Source: Blautia sp. An249
GTDB taxonomy: Bacteria; Bacillota; Clostridia; Lachnospirales; Lachnospiraceae
Length of the DNA stretch: 64,000 bases
Reading direction: 5' to 3'
Assembly (NCBI RefSeq): GCF_002159835.1
Contig: NZ_NFJL01000020.1
Location: 1 to 64,000 of the forward strand
Shown here: in pieces, positions 1 through 7,726 of the stretch
How the letters are laid out: each line of letters starts with the position of its first letter
How positions within the stretch are numbered: the stretch's first letter is position 1
The notes under the pieces: generated by a model
What the model was told of the DNA's origin: nothing
Seen by the model: only the letters and a program-made list of their open reading frames with translations
The model's database searches: none
Position numbers and translations under genes: made by a program

Positions 1-75
1 CTTCGGCTATGTCCTTCCCACTACCGGGCGGATTTGGGACTTGCACCCTTAAGAAACGTGCGCCGCCAGGCGCAC
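1..75 (-). mobile_element. 5' end of a group IIC intron (runs off left edge)
   Basis: Read on the minus strand from position 75, the sequence begins GTGCGCC and has a 7-bp hairpin (58-64 with 69-75). It then has GGGTGCAAGTCCC and an AGCCGAAG run. This order (GUGYGCC.GGC, then GGGUG.NAGUCCC, then AGCC.AA) matches my memory of the domain I start of bacterial class C group II introns such as the Oceanobacillus one. The 5' boundary lies a few bases past a terminator stem (82-127), which is the known insertion preference of class C introns. The rest of the ribozyme and any reverse transcriptase gene would lie left of the window. Confidence 0.75.
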
Positions 76-81
76 TAAAAC

Positions 82-127
82 GAGGGTATCGCTTCATCAT
101 CTGATTCGATGATTCTGCAATACCCTC
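82..127 (-). terminator. Rho-independent terminator of the Na/Pi symporter gene, also the intron target
   Basis: An 8-bp stem GAGGGTAT/ATACCCTC (82-89 with 120-127) encloses a smaller ATCAT/ATGAT stem. On the minus strand it is followed by GTTTTA, after which the intron 5' end starts. The T-tract is short, probably because the intron interrupts it. It lies just after the stop codon of the symporter gene. Confidence 0.65.
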
Positions 128-132
128 TTAAA

Positions 133-1941
133 CTACATGACCTCTTCTGCCTCCATGCTTTTTACATGACTGCTTTCGTTTCCAAGATCATATTTCTGAG
201 CGTACTTTGTAAAATAAGAATAATATGTCATGCCATCCTCTGCGTAGACTTTTGAGTCATGGATATGTATATCTTCATCCCCCTCCTCAGCCTTTCGCAT
301 AGCCGATGTGATACTGGCACAGTGAGCGGCAATACGGGTAAAACTGTTCAGAATATCATTGAAAATAGTTCCCTGCTCGAGTCCGCAGTCGCCGCTGCCA
401 AGACGTGTTACATGGTTGTGCTTCAGTTCATCACACAGGTTGGTAATCACAACGCCCAAAGGCGCCACTTTATCGGCCTCTTCCTGATTCCCGTTCATGA
501 ACGCCCTGGCGGTAATATTTATGATTTCACGCACCGCTTCCATCACCACATTTAATTCGTCCAGCGCCTCCTCAGAAAACCTTATCTTTCTCTCCTGCAT
601 CTCATTGGACATATAAGCAATATCTGCCGCATGGTCTCCAATCCTTTCAAAGTCACTGATAGTGCTCAGATAAAGGGACATCTGCCTGGACTGCGCGGTG
701 GTAATCTCCTTTTTCGTCAGGCGCATCAGATAAGAGCCGAGCCGGGTCTCATACTTGTCGATCAGATCTTCTTTGCGCTTTACCTTTTCGAAGCGTTCCT
801 GCTGGTACTCATTTAAAAGATTCATAGCACGGTTTACATTCTTCCGTACTTTTTTCGCCATTCCGGATATTACCCTCTGACACTGCCCCATGGCAAGCGC
901 CGGATAAGCAACCAGACGATCCTCCAGCAGTTCAAGATCCGCTTCTTCTTCCAGTTCTTCTTTTGTATCCTTCACCAACAGACAGACCAGCTTCTCCAGC
1001 TTGGGAATAAAGGGGAACAGCACGCACACCGTAGCCGCACGGAAAACAGTATTTATAAAGGCTATCGACACCGGTGACATAATCTGATCCATAAAGCCAA
1101 AATGCACAACCGCATTCGCTGCATAAAATACAGTCCCCCAAAAGATCATACCGAACAGATCATTCAGAAGGTAGATCAGCGCCGTTCGTTTTCCGTTTTT
1201 ATTTGCGCCGATAGCAGAAATCAAAACCGGGCAGGCTGCGCCTACTCCAATCCCCAGCACGATGGGAAATGCGCTGGCAAAGGTCAGAAGCCCCGTCACG
1301 GAAAGGGCCTGCAGCACACCGACCGCTGCTGACGCACTCTGTAAAATAGCTGTAAAGGCAATGCCCACCAAAATCCCCATAAGAGGATTTGAAAACATGG
1401 TAAGCATGCTGATGAAAAACTCATTTTCCCGCAGCGGTTCCACCGCCCCGCTCATGGTCTGCATTCCCATCATCAGAATTGCAAATCCCAGCATGATATT
1501 ACCGATGTTTCTATACACAGAGCGCTTGCTGAACATCCGGAACACAATGCCCACAATTGCTACAATCGCTGATATAGTCGTTGTAGACAGGATAGTTGCC
1601 AGACCTCCTGATCCTTCAATATAAGAAAGACACAGGATCCATCCCGTAATACTTGTTCCTATGTTTGCTCCCATGATGATACTGATTGCCTGCCGCAGTT
1701 TCATCATCATAGAATTAACGAAACCAATTACCATGACCGTTGTGGCGGAGGAGGACTGAATCACACAGGTCACTCCCGCCCCCAGCGCAACACCCTTTAA
1801 GGGTGTATTGGTCATCTTATACAAAAATTTTTCCAGCTTGTTGCCGGCCACCATTTTTAATCCGTCGCCCATCATAAGCATGCCGTAAAGAAACATTGCT
1901 ACGCCGCTAAGCAGCGACAGAATCATTGAAAATATTTCCAT
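133..1941 (-). CDS. Na+/phosphate symporter with PhoU-like C-terminal domain
   Basis: A 602-residue membrane protein of the NptA/NptB (PF02690) family, expected to import phosphate with sodium. The two inverted Na/Pi cotransporter repeats carry the family signature QSSSATT (about residues 62-68) and its second copy QSASAA (about 202-207). About nine hydrophobic segments lie before residue 320. Residues about 350-560 are charged and helical, matching the PhoU-like cytosolic domain fused to many bacterial members (EYQQERFEK, DFERIGDHA). The start ATG at 1941 has a weak CGGAAG Shine-Dalgarno. It stands alone between two terminators. Whether it imports phosphate or mainly adjusts phosphate balance cannot be told from sequence. 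Confidence 0.9.
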   Translation of the reverse strand: MEIFSMILSLLSGVAMFLYGMLMMGDGLKMVAGNKLEKFLYKMTNTPLKGVALGAGVTCVIQSSSATTVMVIGFVNSMMMKLRQAISIIMGANIGTSITGWILCLSYIEGSGGLATILSTTTISAIVAIVGIVFRMFSKRSVYRNIGNIMLGFAILMMGMQTMSGAVEPLRENEFFISMLTMFSNPLMGILVGIAFTAILQSASAAVGVLQALSVTGLLTFASAFPIVLGIGVGAACPVLISAIGANKNGKRTALIYLLNDLFGMIFWGTVFYAANAVVHFGFMDQIMSPVSIAFINTVFRAATVCVLFPFIPKLEKLVCLLVKDTKEELEEEADLELLEDRLVAYPALAMGQCQRVISGMAKKVRKNVNRAMNLLNEYQQERFEKVKRKEDLIDKYETRLGSYLMRLTKKEITTAQSRQMSLYLSTISDFERIGDHAADIAYMSNEMQERKIRFSEEALDELNVVMEAVREIINITARAFMNGNQEEADKVAPLGVVITNLCDELKHNHVTRLGSGDCGLEQGTIFNDILNSFTRIAAHCASITSAMRKAEEGDEDIHIHDSKVYAEDGMTYYSYFTKYAQKYDLGNESSHVKSMEAEEVM

Positions 1942-1988
1942 AATGTTTTTCTTCCGTTCTATGTTCCCTTAACCGGGGTGCATACCAA

Positions 1989-2026
1989 AAGAACCTTATC
2001 CACAAAAAGCTGCAGATAAGGTTCTT
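1989..2026 (-). terminator. Terminator after tsf
   Basis: A perfect 12-bp inverted repeat (AAGAACCTTATC with GATAAGGTTCTT) has a 14-nt loop. On the minus strand it is followed by TTTTGG. It lies 126 nt past the tsf stop codon and ends the rpsB-tsf unit. The T-run is short, so efficiency is uncertain. Confidence 0.6.
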
Positions 2027-2151
2027 CCAAAATGCTTAGTTCCATTCATATGACTGTTACTAACCTTGGCCTTCAGCTTTTGCCTCATCAGGCAACGCTG
2101 TATGGGTATTTTCGTAAACTTTGACTTCACTCTTCGGATCCGTCCCGACAA

Positions 2152-3084
2152 TTACATTCCCATCTGTTTTGCTACTTCTTCTGCGAAGTTTTCTTCACGT
2201 TTTTCGATTCCTTCGCCGGTTTCGTAACGAACAAAGCTCTTAACTTTAATATTTGCAGAGTTTTCTTTTGCTACCTGCTCTACATACTTACCAACGGTCT
2301 GTTTTCCGTCTTCTGCTTTTACATATACCTGATCCAACAGACAGATTTCTTTCAGCTCTTTGTTGATACGTCCCATTACCATACCGTTTAAGATCTTTTC
2401 GTTGGCATCAGGTTTTTCGTTCTTAGCCTGAACCATCAGGATTTCTTTCTCATGCTCGATGTAAGCCTGATCTACTTCCTCACGGCTTGTATACTGAGGT
2501 TTCAGAGCTGCACACTGCATAGCAACATTTTTTGCCATCTCTTTTACAGCATCGTTTACAACATCAGATTCCACATCTACTAAAACGCCGATTTTTCCGC
2601 CCATATGTGTATAGGAAGCAATGAAACCATTGTCTTCTTTTACCTGGGAGAATCTTCTGATGTTCATGTTCTCACCGATTACGGCTACCTGTGCTGCAAG
2701 AGCTTCTTTTACAGTTTTGCCTTCTTCGAATTTCCATGGCTCTGCCAGAAAAGCGTCAATGTCTGCCGCAGAGGTTTCCATTGCCTGTTCTGCTACCTGT
2801 GCTACATAAGTCTGGAATTTTTCGTTTTTAGCAACGAAGTCGGTTTCTGCATTTACTTCTACAACAACTGCATTCTTTCCGTCTTCAGATACAACCGTTT
2901 TACAAAGACCTTCTGCTGCCACACGGCTTGCTTTTTTCTGAGCGGTAGCAAGACCTTTTTCACGTAAAAATTCTACTGCTTTATCCATATCGCCTTCTGT
3001 AGCTGTAAGAGCTTTCTTACAGTCCATCATACCAGCGCCGGTCATTTCTCTTAATTCTTTTACCTGTTTAGCTGTAATGGCCAT
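2152..3084 (-). CDS. tsf: Translation elongation factor Ts
   Basis: EF-Ts, the guanine nucleotide exchange factor that recycles EF-Tu-GDP to EF-Tu-GTP in the cytosol. The 310-residue product opens with the UBA-like domain (MAITAKQVKELREMTGAG) and has the ETDFVAKNE signature near residue 80 in the core that contacts EF-Tu. I choose the ATG at 3084 over a TTG two codons upstream because AGGAGG is 9 nt before the ATG but only 3 nt before the TTG, and MAITAKQVK is the usual family start. It follows rpsB by 24 nt in the classic rpsB-tsf operon. Confidence 0.97.
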   Translation of the reverse strand: MAITAKQVKELREMTGAGMMDCKKALTATEGDMDKAVEFLREKGLATAQKKASRVAAEGLCKTVVSEDGKNAVVVEVNAETDFVAKNEKFQTYVAQVAEQAMETSAADIDAFLAEPWKFEEGKTVKEALAAQVAVIGENMNIRRFSQVKEDNGFIASYTHMGGKIGVLVDVESDVVNDAVKEMAKNVAMQCAALKPQYTSREEVDQAYIEHEKEILMVQAKNEKPDANEKILNGMVMGRINKELKEICLLDQVYVKAEDGKQTVGKYVEQVAKENSANIKVKSFVRYETGEGIEKREENFAEEVAKQMGM

Positions 3085-3108
3085 TTCCAAATTCCTCCTG
3101 AGATTGAA

Positions 3109-3864
3109 TTATTCTTCTGTTGCCTGTGCTTCTTCTGCAAACTCTTCAGATTCTGCCTGAATTTCTCCGTCTGCATCTGCTTCGCCCTGGTTTGCTTCGA
3201 TAACAGCGTCTGCCATTTTAGAAACAATCAGTTTTACAGCACGGATTGCATCGTCATTTCCAGGAATTACGTAATCCAGTTCTTCCGGATCACAGTTGGT
3301 ATCGCAGATACCGATCAGCGGGATTCCCAGAGTATGAGCCTCCTGAACACAGATTCTTTCTTTCTTGGGATCTACAACAAAGATTGCATCCGGAAGTCTC
3401 TTCATTTCTTTGATACCGCCCAGGTTTTTCTGAAGTTTTGTCATTTCTTTTCTTAATTCAATAACTTCTTTCTTAGGCAGAACATCGAAAGTTCCGTCTG
3501 CTTCCATAGCTTCAATCTCTTTTAATCTGCCGATTCTGCTCTGAATGGTTTTGAAGTTGGTCAGCATACCACCCAGCCATCTTTCATTTACATAGAACTG
3601 TCCGCAGCGCTCTGCTTCTGTCTTAATTGCATCCTGCGCCTGTTTTTTGGTTCCTACAAACAGAATGTTTCCGCCGTTTGCCACAATATCAGCAATTGCG
3701 TTGTAAGCATCGTCTACCATACCTACAGACTGCTGAAGGTCGATAATATAGATACCATTTCTTTCTGTGTAGATGTAAGGAGCCATTTTAGGGTTCCATC
3801 TTCTTGTCTGATGTCCGAAATGAACACCTGCTTCTAAAAGCTGTTTCATTGAAATAACGCTCAT
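3109..3864 (-). CDS. rpsB: 30S ribosomal protein S2
   Basis: Ribosomal protein S2 of the small subunit, 251 residues, close to the usual length. The start [19 protein letters not shown] and the motifs [23 protein letters not shown] and [12 protein letters not shown] are all family hallmarks. An in-frame extension of 11 residues is possible upstream, but only the ATG at 3864 has a well-placed AGGAGAG. The C-terminal 30 residues are strongly acidic, as in many Clostridia. It is first in the operon with tsf, behind a clear promoter and a leader of about 115 nt. Confidence 0.97.
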   Translation of the reverse strand: MSVISMKQLLEAGVHFGHQTRRWNPKMAPYIYTERNGIYIIDLQQSVGMVDDAYNAIADIVANGGNILFVGTKKQAQDAIKTEAERCGQFYVNERWLGGMLTNFKTIQSRIGRLKEIEAMEADGTFDVLPKKEVIELRKEMTKLQKNLGGIKEMKRLPDAIFVVDPKKERICVQEAHTLGIPLIGICDTNCDPEELDYVIPGNDDAIRAVKLIVSKMADAVIEANQGEADADGEIQAESEEFAEEAQATEE

Positions 3865-3985
3865 GTTTTTCTCTCCTTTGGTTATTCTCTTCCGCACAAG
3901 TCATTTTCCGTTAGGACCTGTCATTTCCTGTGAAAACAGGCACCGTCTGCCGGAATCCTTATGCGTGTTTATTTGCAACGTTCAG

Positions 3986-4014
3986 ATTATATCATATCCT
4001 TCCTGCAGGCGCAA
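3986..4014 (-). promoter_or_regulatory. rpsB-tsf promoter and leader
   Basis: On the minus strand TTGCGC (4014-4009), a 17-nt spacer and TATAAT (3991-3986) form a sigma-A promoter, with a start near 3979. The transcript would have a leader of about 115 nt (3865-3979) containing a small CCTGT/ACAGG hairpin near 3925-3940. Such leaders often serve S2 autoregulation in other bacteria; that role here is inference. Confidence 0.75.
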
Positions 4015-4026
4015 GGGAATTTTTCC

Positions 4027-6111
4027 TTATTTTTCAAGAAAATCCGGCGCCTTTCCCCTGTCAATGGAACAATAGATGCCATCGCTTCCATGGTTTGTGT
4101 CTTTAAGTTTAATCAGTGCAGTTTTTGATACATCCATGTTTTTCCAGGGAACAACTCTATACTGCTCTATCAGACTGGGCAGAATCTCTTCCAATTCGTC
4201 CGGATCGGTATAAACCGTTTCTTCCGCCAGTCCTTCCTCATCATAATCATAGACCGTTATGGAAGAAATCTCGCTTACCGTAACCGATTTTGGAATATGG
4301 ACTTCTTTTTCTTCCAGAATAGCCATTATATTTTTAAATCCCGGGTAAATATAATATCCGGTACTCCATTCTGTTGAATAGCCCCGGGTTCCGGACGTGC
4401 TCAGATTCCCTTCCAGTTGTAAGATTCCCACAGGTTCTTCTTCAAAGGTAAAACGGCCGGCCGATGCAATGTCTTTTTCCAGCGCTGAGAATACTTCCTG
4501 AATTTCTTCCTGTTTTTGTTCTGAACCGTTGGTTGCATCTGTAACTTCTTCGTAGTTTTCCCCACTGCTAAAATAAATTCTCTTCGTATAGGGGGCCAGT
4601 ATTTCTTCGTTCATGTACATTTCCTGCCGGAACTGTTCTTCCTCTGTCGCCTGGAGAATTTTTTCTTCTAATTCCGCCTGGCCCACATAGTAGCTGCGGT
4701 AAAGTTTCCTTCCGTTTTCCAGTTCATACTTCAGAGACAGAAAGGAGGCGTTCTCTTTATCCATGGCGCTGCTGTCATACCACTTATCCTTCTTGTTTTC
4801 CTCCACAATCTGTTTCACCCAGTTATAGGTTTCCCGGGTAGCTTTCATAGAAATATAACTATCTCCGTCTGTGGTAACAAGGGAGGTCTCTCCATTGGAA
4901 CTCTTTTCTGCAAAACCTGACGCACTGAGATTGTAATTCAGGGAATGCGCCTCAATTCCAATCCGTTCTATCTGGGTCTCTTCCGGCAGATAGCTGCTGT
5001 AATGAAGAGGATCCACGCCGAAGAAGAAGCTGATGACGGCCACTGCCCCTCCTGCCATCAGCAGAATTTTCCTGTCGCTGAAAAACTTTCTGTAATTGGA
5101 ACGATAAATAGTCTCAATCACACCATGGCTGAGAACCAGTCCGAATACCAGACCGAAAATCCACCAGAGAATGCTCTGCTTTGAGCCGTTGGAAAAGAAT
5201 CCCTCAAAGAACAGACCGCAGCCCATACTGACAGGGAGCACCAGTAAAAACTGAATTGCAACAGCAGCCTTTCGAAAAGCCATTGCCTTTCCGGCGCTTT
5301 CGGAGGAACGCATTTTATAAATCCACATGCAAAGAACCAAAAGCAGAAGAATCGCAATTACGGCTCCCAGTACGGCGATTGCTGTATAACCTCTGCCTCC
5401 GGAACAGGTATTTAGATACCAGGTCACAGGAGAGAGATAGTTTTTCACAAAGTCACAGATTCCCTGAGAAAAGGAATCTCCGTTAAAAGCCGGAAAGAAG
5501 CTCATAAACTGTCCGTAAAGAAGCAGGATAAAAAAGGGCGCATATCCGAGAATCACAATGGTTCCCAGAATTCCCACCAACAGATTTCCCGTCAGTAAAA
5601 CAGCGAGCACTGTGCAGAAATAAACCAGGAAAAAGAGCAGGATATTGATTCCTGCAAATGCGGCCGCAGCTTTTAAAATATCCATGGAAAAATGGCCGTT
5701 GCTCGCTCCGATGCAGACAGCCAGAAAGACGGATACTACATAGGGAATAAACCACAGCAGAAAACTTGCGGCAATCTGACTTCCCATCATGCATTCCCGT
5801 TTTACCGGAAGGCTGTGGTAAAAATCCACCTTCTGTCTGGAATGCAGGTAAGAAAAGGCTGCCACACCTGCCATAACTGCTCCGAGGACGATTACAATAA
5901 GCTGAACATATGACATGTCCTGGGAGAAATAGCGTATCAGCGCTTCTTCTATATCATTATAGCCCATCTTCATCTGTTTCCACTGAGAAAAGCTCATAAG
6001 AATGCCTAAGGGATAACAGAAAAAATAAACCAGACCTAAGATTGCCAGAATCCAGATCTGGCGTTTCATATTGTCTTTAAAAATTTTAACTGAGAAGATT
6101 TTTGATTTCAT
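4027..6111 (-). CDS. ABC transporter permease-like membrane protein (YtrC/D-type) with long extracytoplasmic C-terminus
   Basis: A 694-residue protein, third gene of a GntR-ATPase-permease operon. Residues about 15-370 hold roughly eight hydrophobic segments, including the ABC2-like opening, an HSLPVKRE loop after the second segment, and paired segments near 110-200 and 230-340. Residues about 370-694 are soluble and rich in acidic and aromatic residues, and probably face outside. I recall this layout from Clostridia proteins annotated as DUF6449/ABC permease beside YtrA regulators. The start ATG (6111) overlaps the ATPase end by 26 nt, with GGAGG 9 nt upstream, so translation is coupled. The substrate is unknown; in Bacillus the ytr operon responds to cell-wall antibiotics. 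Confidence 0.75.
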   Translation of the reverse strand: MKSKIFSVKIFKDNMKRQIWILAILGLVYFFCYPLGILMSFSQWKQMKMGYNDIEEALIRYFSQDMSYVQLIVIVLGAVMAGVAAFSYLHSRQKVDFYHSLPVKRECMMGSQIAASFLLWFIPYVVSVFLAVCIGASNGHFSMDILKAAAAFAGINILLFFLVYFCTVLAVLLTGNLLVGILGTIVILGYAPFFILLLYGQFMSFFPAFNGDSFSQGICDFVKNYLSPVTWYLNTCSGGRGYTAIAVLGAVIAILLLLVLCMWIYKMRSSESAGKAMAFRKAAVAIQFLLVLPVSMGCGLFFEGFFSNGSKQSILWWIFGLVFGLVLSHGVIETIYRSNYRKFFSDRKILLMAGGAVAVISFFFGVDPLHYSSYLPEETQIERIGIEAHSLNYNLSASGFAEKSSNGETSLVTTDGDSYISMKATRETYNWVKQIVEENKKDKWYDSSAMDKENASFLSLKYELENGRKLYRSYYVGQAELEEKILQATEEEQFRQEMYMNEEILAPYTKRIYFSSGENYEEVTDATNGSEQKQEEIQEVFSALEKDIASAGRFTFEEEPVGILQLEGNLSTSGTRGYSTEWSTGYYIYPGFKNIMAILEEKEVHIPKSVTVSEISSITVYDYDEEGLAEETVYTDPDELEEILPSLIEQYRVVPWKNMDVSKTALIKLKDTNHGSDGIYCSIDRGKAPDFLEK

Positions 6112-6988
6112 ATCCTGCCACCTCCGTTTCGCTGATAAAGATCTCTTCCAGAGACAGGGGAATAATTTCCGCGAACAGTGGATTTCTGCATTCTACCCTC
6201 TCCATAATTTCCGTCCGTGTCCCTCTGGCTGTTATAATAAGCAGAGACCCCTGCTTCTCATGTTTTAGTACCTCCAGCTCTTTCAGCAGTTGTTTTTCAT
6301 CTTCTTTCTCTCTTAATACGCACTGCACTTTGTGAATATGGAATTTCATATCCTCCAGATCTCTGGACAAGAGGATTCCGCCTTTGTGAAGCAGTCCCAC
6401 ATGATCACAAATGTCTTCCAGTTCCCTTAAATTGTGGGAAGCGATTACCGGTGTAAACTTCCGGTTCATAATTTCTGCTGCAAAAAGGCTCTTTACCGCC
6501 TGGCGCATAACCGGATCCAGACCGTCAAAGGTCTCGTCACAGAGAAGATATTCTGTATTGGCGCTCATTCCCAGAATAACGCTTAACTGTTTGCGCATTC
6601 CTTTGGAAAAGTTCCCGATTTTGCTGTTTTTGTTCAGGCCAAACTGTTCCAGAAAATCACTGAAACGCTGCATATCAAACTTCGGATAATATTTTTTATA
6701 GTAATTTCCCATTTCCCTGGGCGTGGCATTGGCGAAAAAATAAGCTTCATCAGAAATATAGAAAATCTTTCCCTTTACTTTTTCATTCTCATAGACCTCT
6801 TTTTCATCAATCTGAATGCATCCCTGATCCGGCTTCAGGATTCCGCAAAGCATGCGAAGCAGCGTACTTTTTCCGGCGCCGTTGGTCCCCACCAGTCCGA
6901 AGACTTCTCCTTCATGAATGGTCAGCGTCAGGTCTCTGACCGCCATTACGTCTTCAAACTTTTTACATACATTTTTTGTCTGAATCAT
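6086..6988 (-). CDS. ABC transporter ATP-binding protein (YtrB-like)
   Basis: A 300-residue cytosolic ATPase. The Walker A is GTNGAGKST (about 35-43), the signature is FSKGMRKQLSV (about 138-148) and the Walker B region is EYLLCDETFDGLD (about 155-167). The Walker B aspartate is followed by ETF rather than EPF or EPT. The C-terminal 90 residues are a family-typical extension. The start has AGGAGG 7 nt upstream, and its ATG overlaps the GntR stop by 4 nt. It should drive the adjacent permease; together they form an exporter-type ABC system of unknown substrate. Confidence 0.9.
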   Translation of the reverse strand: MIQTKNVCKKFEDVMAVRDLTLTIHEGEVFGLVGTNGAGKSTLLRMLCGILKPDQGCIQIDEKEVYENEKVKGKIFYISDEAYFFANATPREMGNYYKKYYPKFDMQRFSDFLEQFGLNKNSKIGNFSKGMRKQLSVILGMSANTEYLLCDETFDGLDPVMRQAVKSLFAAEIMNRKFTPVIASHNLRELEDICDHVGLLHKGGILLSRDLEDMKFHIHKVQCVLREKEDEKQLLKELEVLKHEKQGSLLIITARGTRTEIMERVECRNPLFAEIIPLSLEEIFISETEVAGYEIKNLLS

Positions 6989-7356
6989 GCCTGTTCCTCC
7001 TTAAAATACTCTTCCGTCTTATTCAGGAATTCGTCTTTTTCAATTCCGATTCCCTTCGCTTTGCGGACCAGTTTCTTTAAGTCCCCATAAAACAGCTCTT
7101 TCCTCTTCGCTACGATTTCGAGATTGGGCGAGATAAAGTTTCCCCGTCCTTTCACTGGATAGATGAAACCCTGCTGTTCTAATTCTGTGTAAGCTCTCTG
7201 GATAGTATTTGGATTAATCGCCAGCTCGACCGCCAGTTTCCGGACCGAAGGCATTTGTTCTTCAGGTTTCAGCACGCCCTGTATGATGAGAAGCCGCATT
7301 TTCTCAGCAATCTGTTCATACAAGGGCCGTCGATCCTGATAATCGAGAATTATCAT
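6985..7356 (-). CDS. GntR-family repressor, YtrA subfamily
   Basis: A 123-residue regulator with an N-terminal winged helix (PLYEQIAEKMR ... PSVRKLAVELAINPNTIQRAYTELEQQGF). The short C-terminal helical tail lacks a ligand domain, as in YtrA-type GntR proteins. A start eight codons upstream (7380) is possible, but it lies at the operator edge without a Shine-Dalgarno. The ATG at 7356 follows AAAGGGG by 8-9 nt, so I use it. It is first in its operon and likely autoregulates through the inverted repeat at 7383-7407. Confidence 0.9.
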   Translation of the reverse strand: MIILDYQDRRPLYEQIAEKMRLLIIQGVLKPEEQMPSVRKLAVELAINPNTIQRAYTELEQQGFIYPVKGRGNFISPNLEIVAKRKELFYGDLKKLVRKAKGIGIEKDEFLNKTEEYFKEEQA

Positions 7357-7382
7357 AAACAGGTCCCCTTTCTTTTCCATTT

Positions 7383-7437
7383 AGTGTACTATTCGTCTTA
7401 GTACACTCATGATACATAGAAACAGGTTTCCTGTCAA
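7383..7437 (-). promoter_or_regulatory. Promoter and YtrA-type operator of the GntR/ABC operon
   Basis: On the minus strand TTGACA (7437-7432), 17 nt and TATCAT (7414-7409) form the promoter. Immediately downstream lies a perfect 8-bp inverted repeat AGTGTACT-N9-AGTACACT (7383-7390 with 7400-7407), covering about -5 to +20. Its position would block initiation when bound. The AGTGTA...TACACT form is what I recall for YtrA-subfamily operators. Confidence 0.8.
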
Positions 7438-7469
7438 TAAAAGAACTCTTTAAAATTCTTAAAAAAATA

Positions 7470-7504
7470 TAAAAAGGAAGGATGTCCTTATTGGAACATC
7501 CTCC
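7470..7504 (-). terminator. Terminator of copA
   Basis: A GGAGGATGT/ACATCCTTCC stem (7496-7504 with 7476-7485, one mismatch) is followed on the minus strand by TTTTTATATTTTTTT. It lies 16 nt after the copA stop codon and closes the csoR-copA operon. Confidence 0.8.
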
Positions 7505-7519
7505 TCTTTGCCTGGCTTT

Positions 7520-7726
7520 TTATTCTTCTATTCTGACCACTTCATAACCGGCATCTGTTACCGCTTTGGCCAGCTCTTCTTTCCCTACTTCCTTCTCTAA
7601 AGTAATGTAGGCTGCTTTCTCTTCCAGGTTTACTTCTGCTTTTACCCCGTCAATGGCATTTAAAGCTTTTGTAACTGCTGCCTGGCAGTGGGGACACATC
7701 ATCCCGTTGATTTTCATTGTCAGCAT
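7520..7726 (-). CDS. Nested in-frame CopZ-like copper chaperone (internal start within copA)
   Basis: A perfect AAGGAGG (7735-7741) lies 8 nt upstream of an in-frame ATG at 7726, inside the copA reading frame. Translation from it would give a 68-residue protein, MLTMKINGMMCPHCQ..., the size and fold of CopZ, with the CxxC metal site at residues 11-14. Family knowledge: CopZ hands Cu(I) to CopA, and E. coli makes a small chaperone from copA by frameshifting. Use of this internal start is inference from the Shine-Dalgarno. The linker codons Lys-Glu-Glu could also produce the motif by chance. Confidence 0.5.
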   Translation of the reverse strand: MLTMKINGMMCPHCQAAVTKALNAIDGVKAEVNLEEKAAYITLEKEVGKEELAKAVTDAGYEVVRIEE

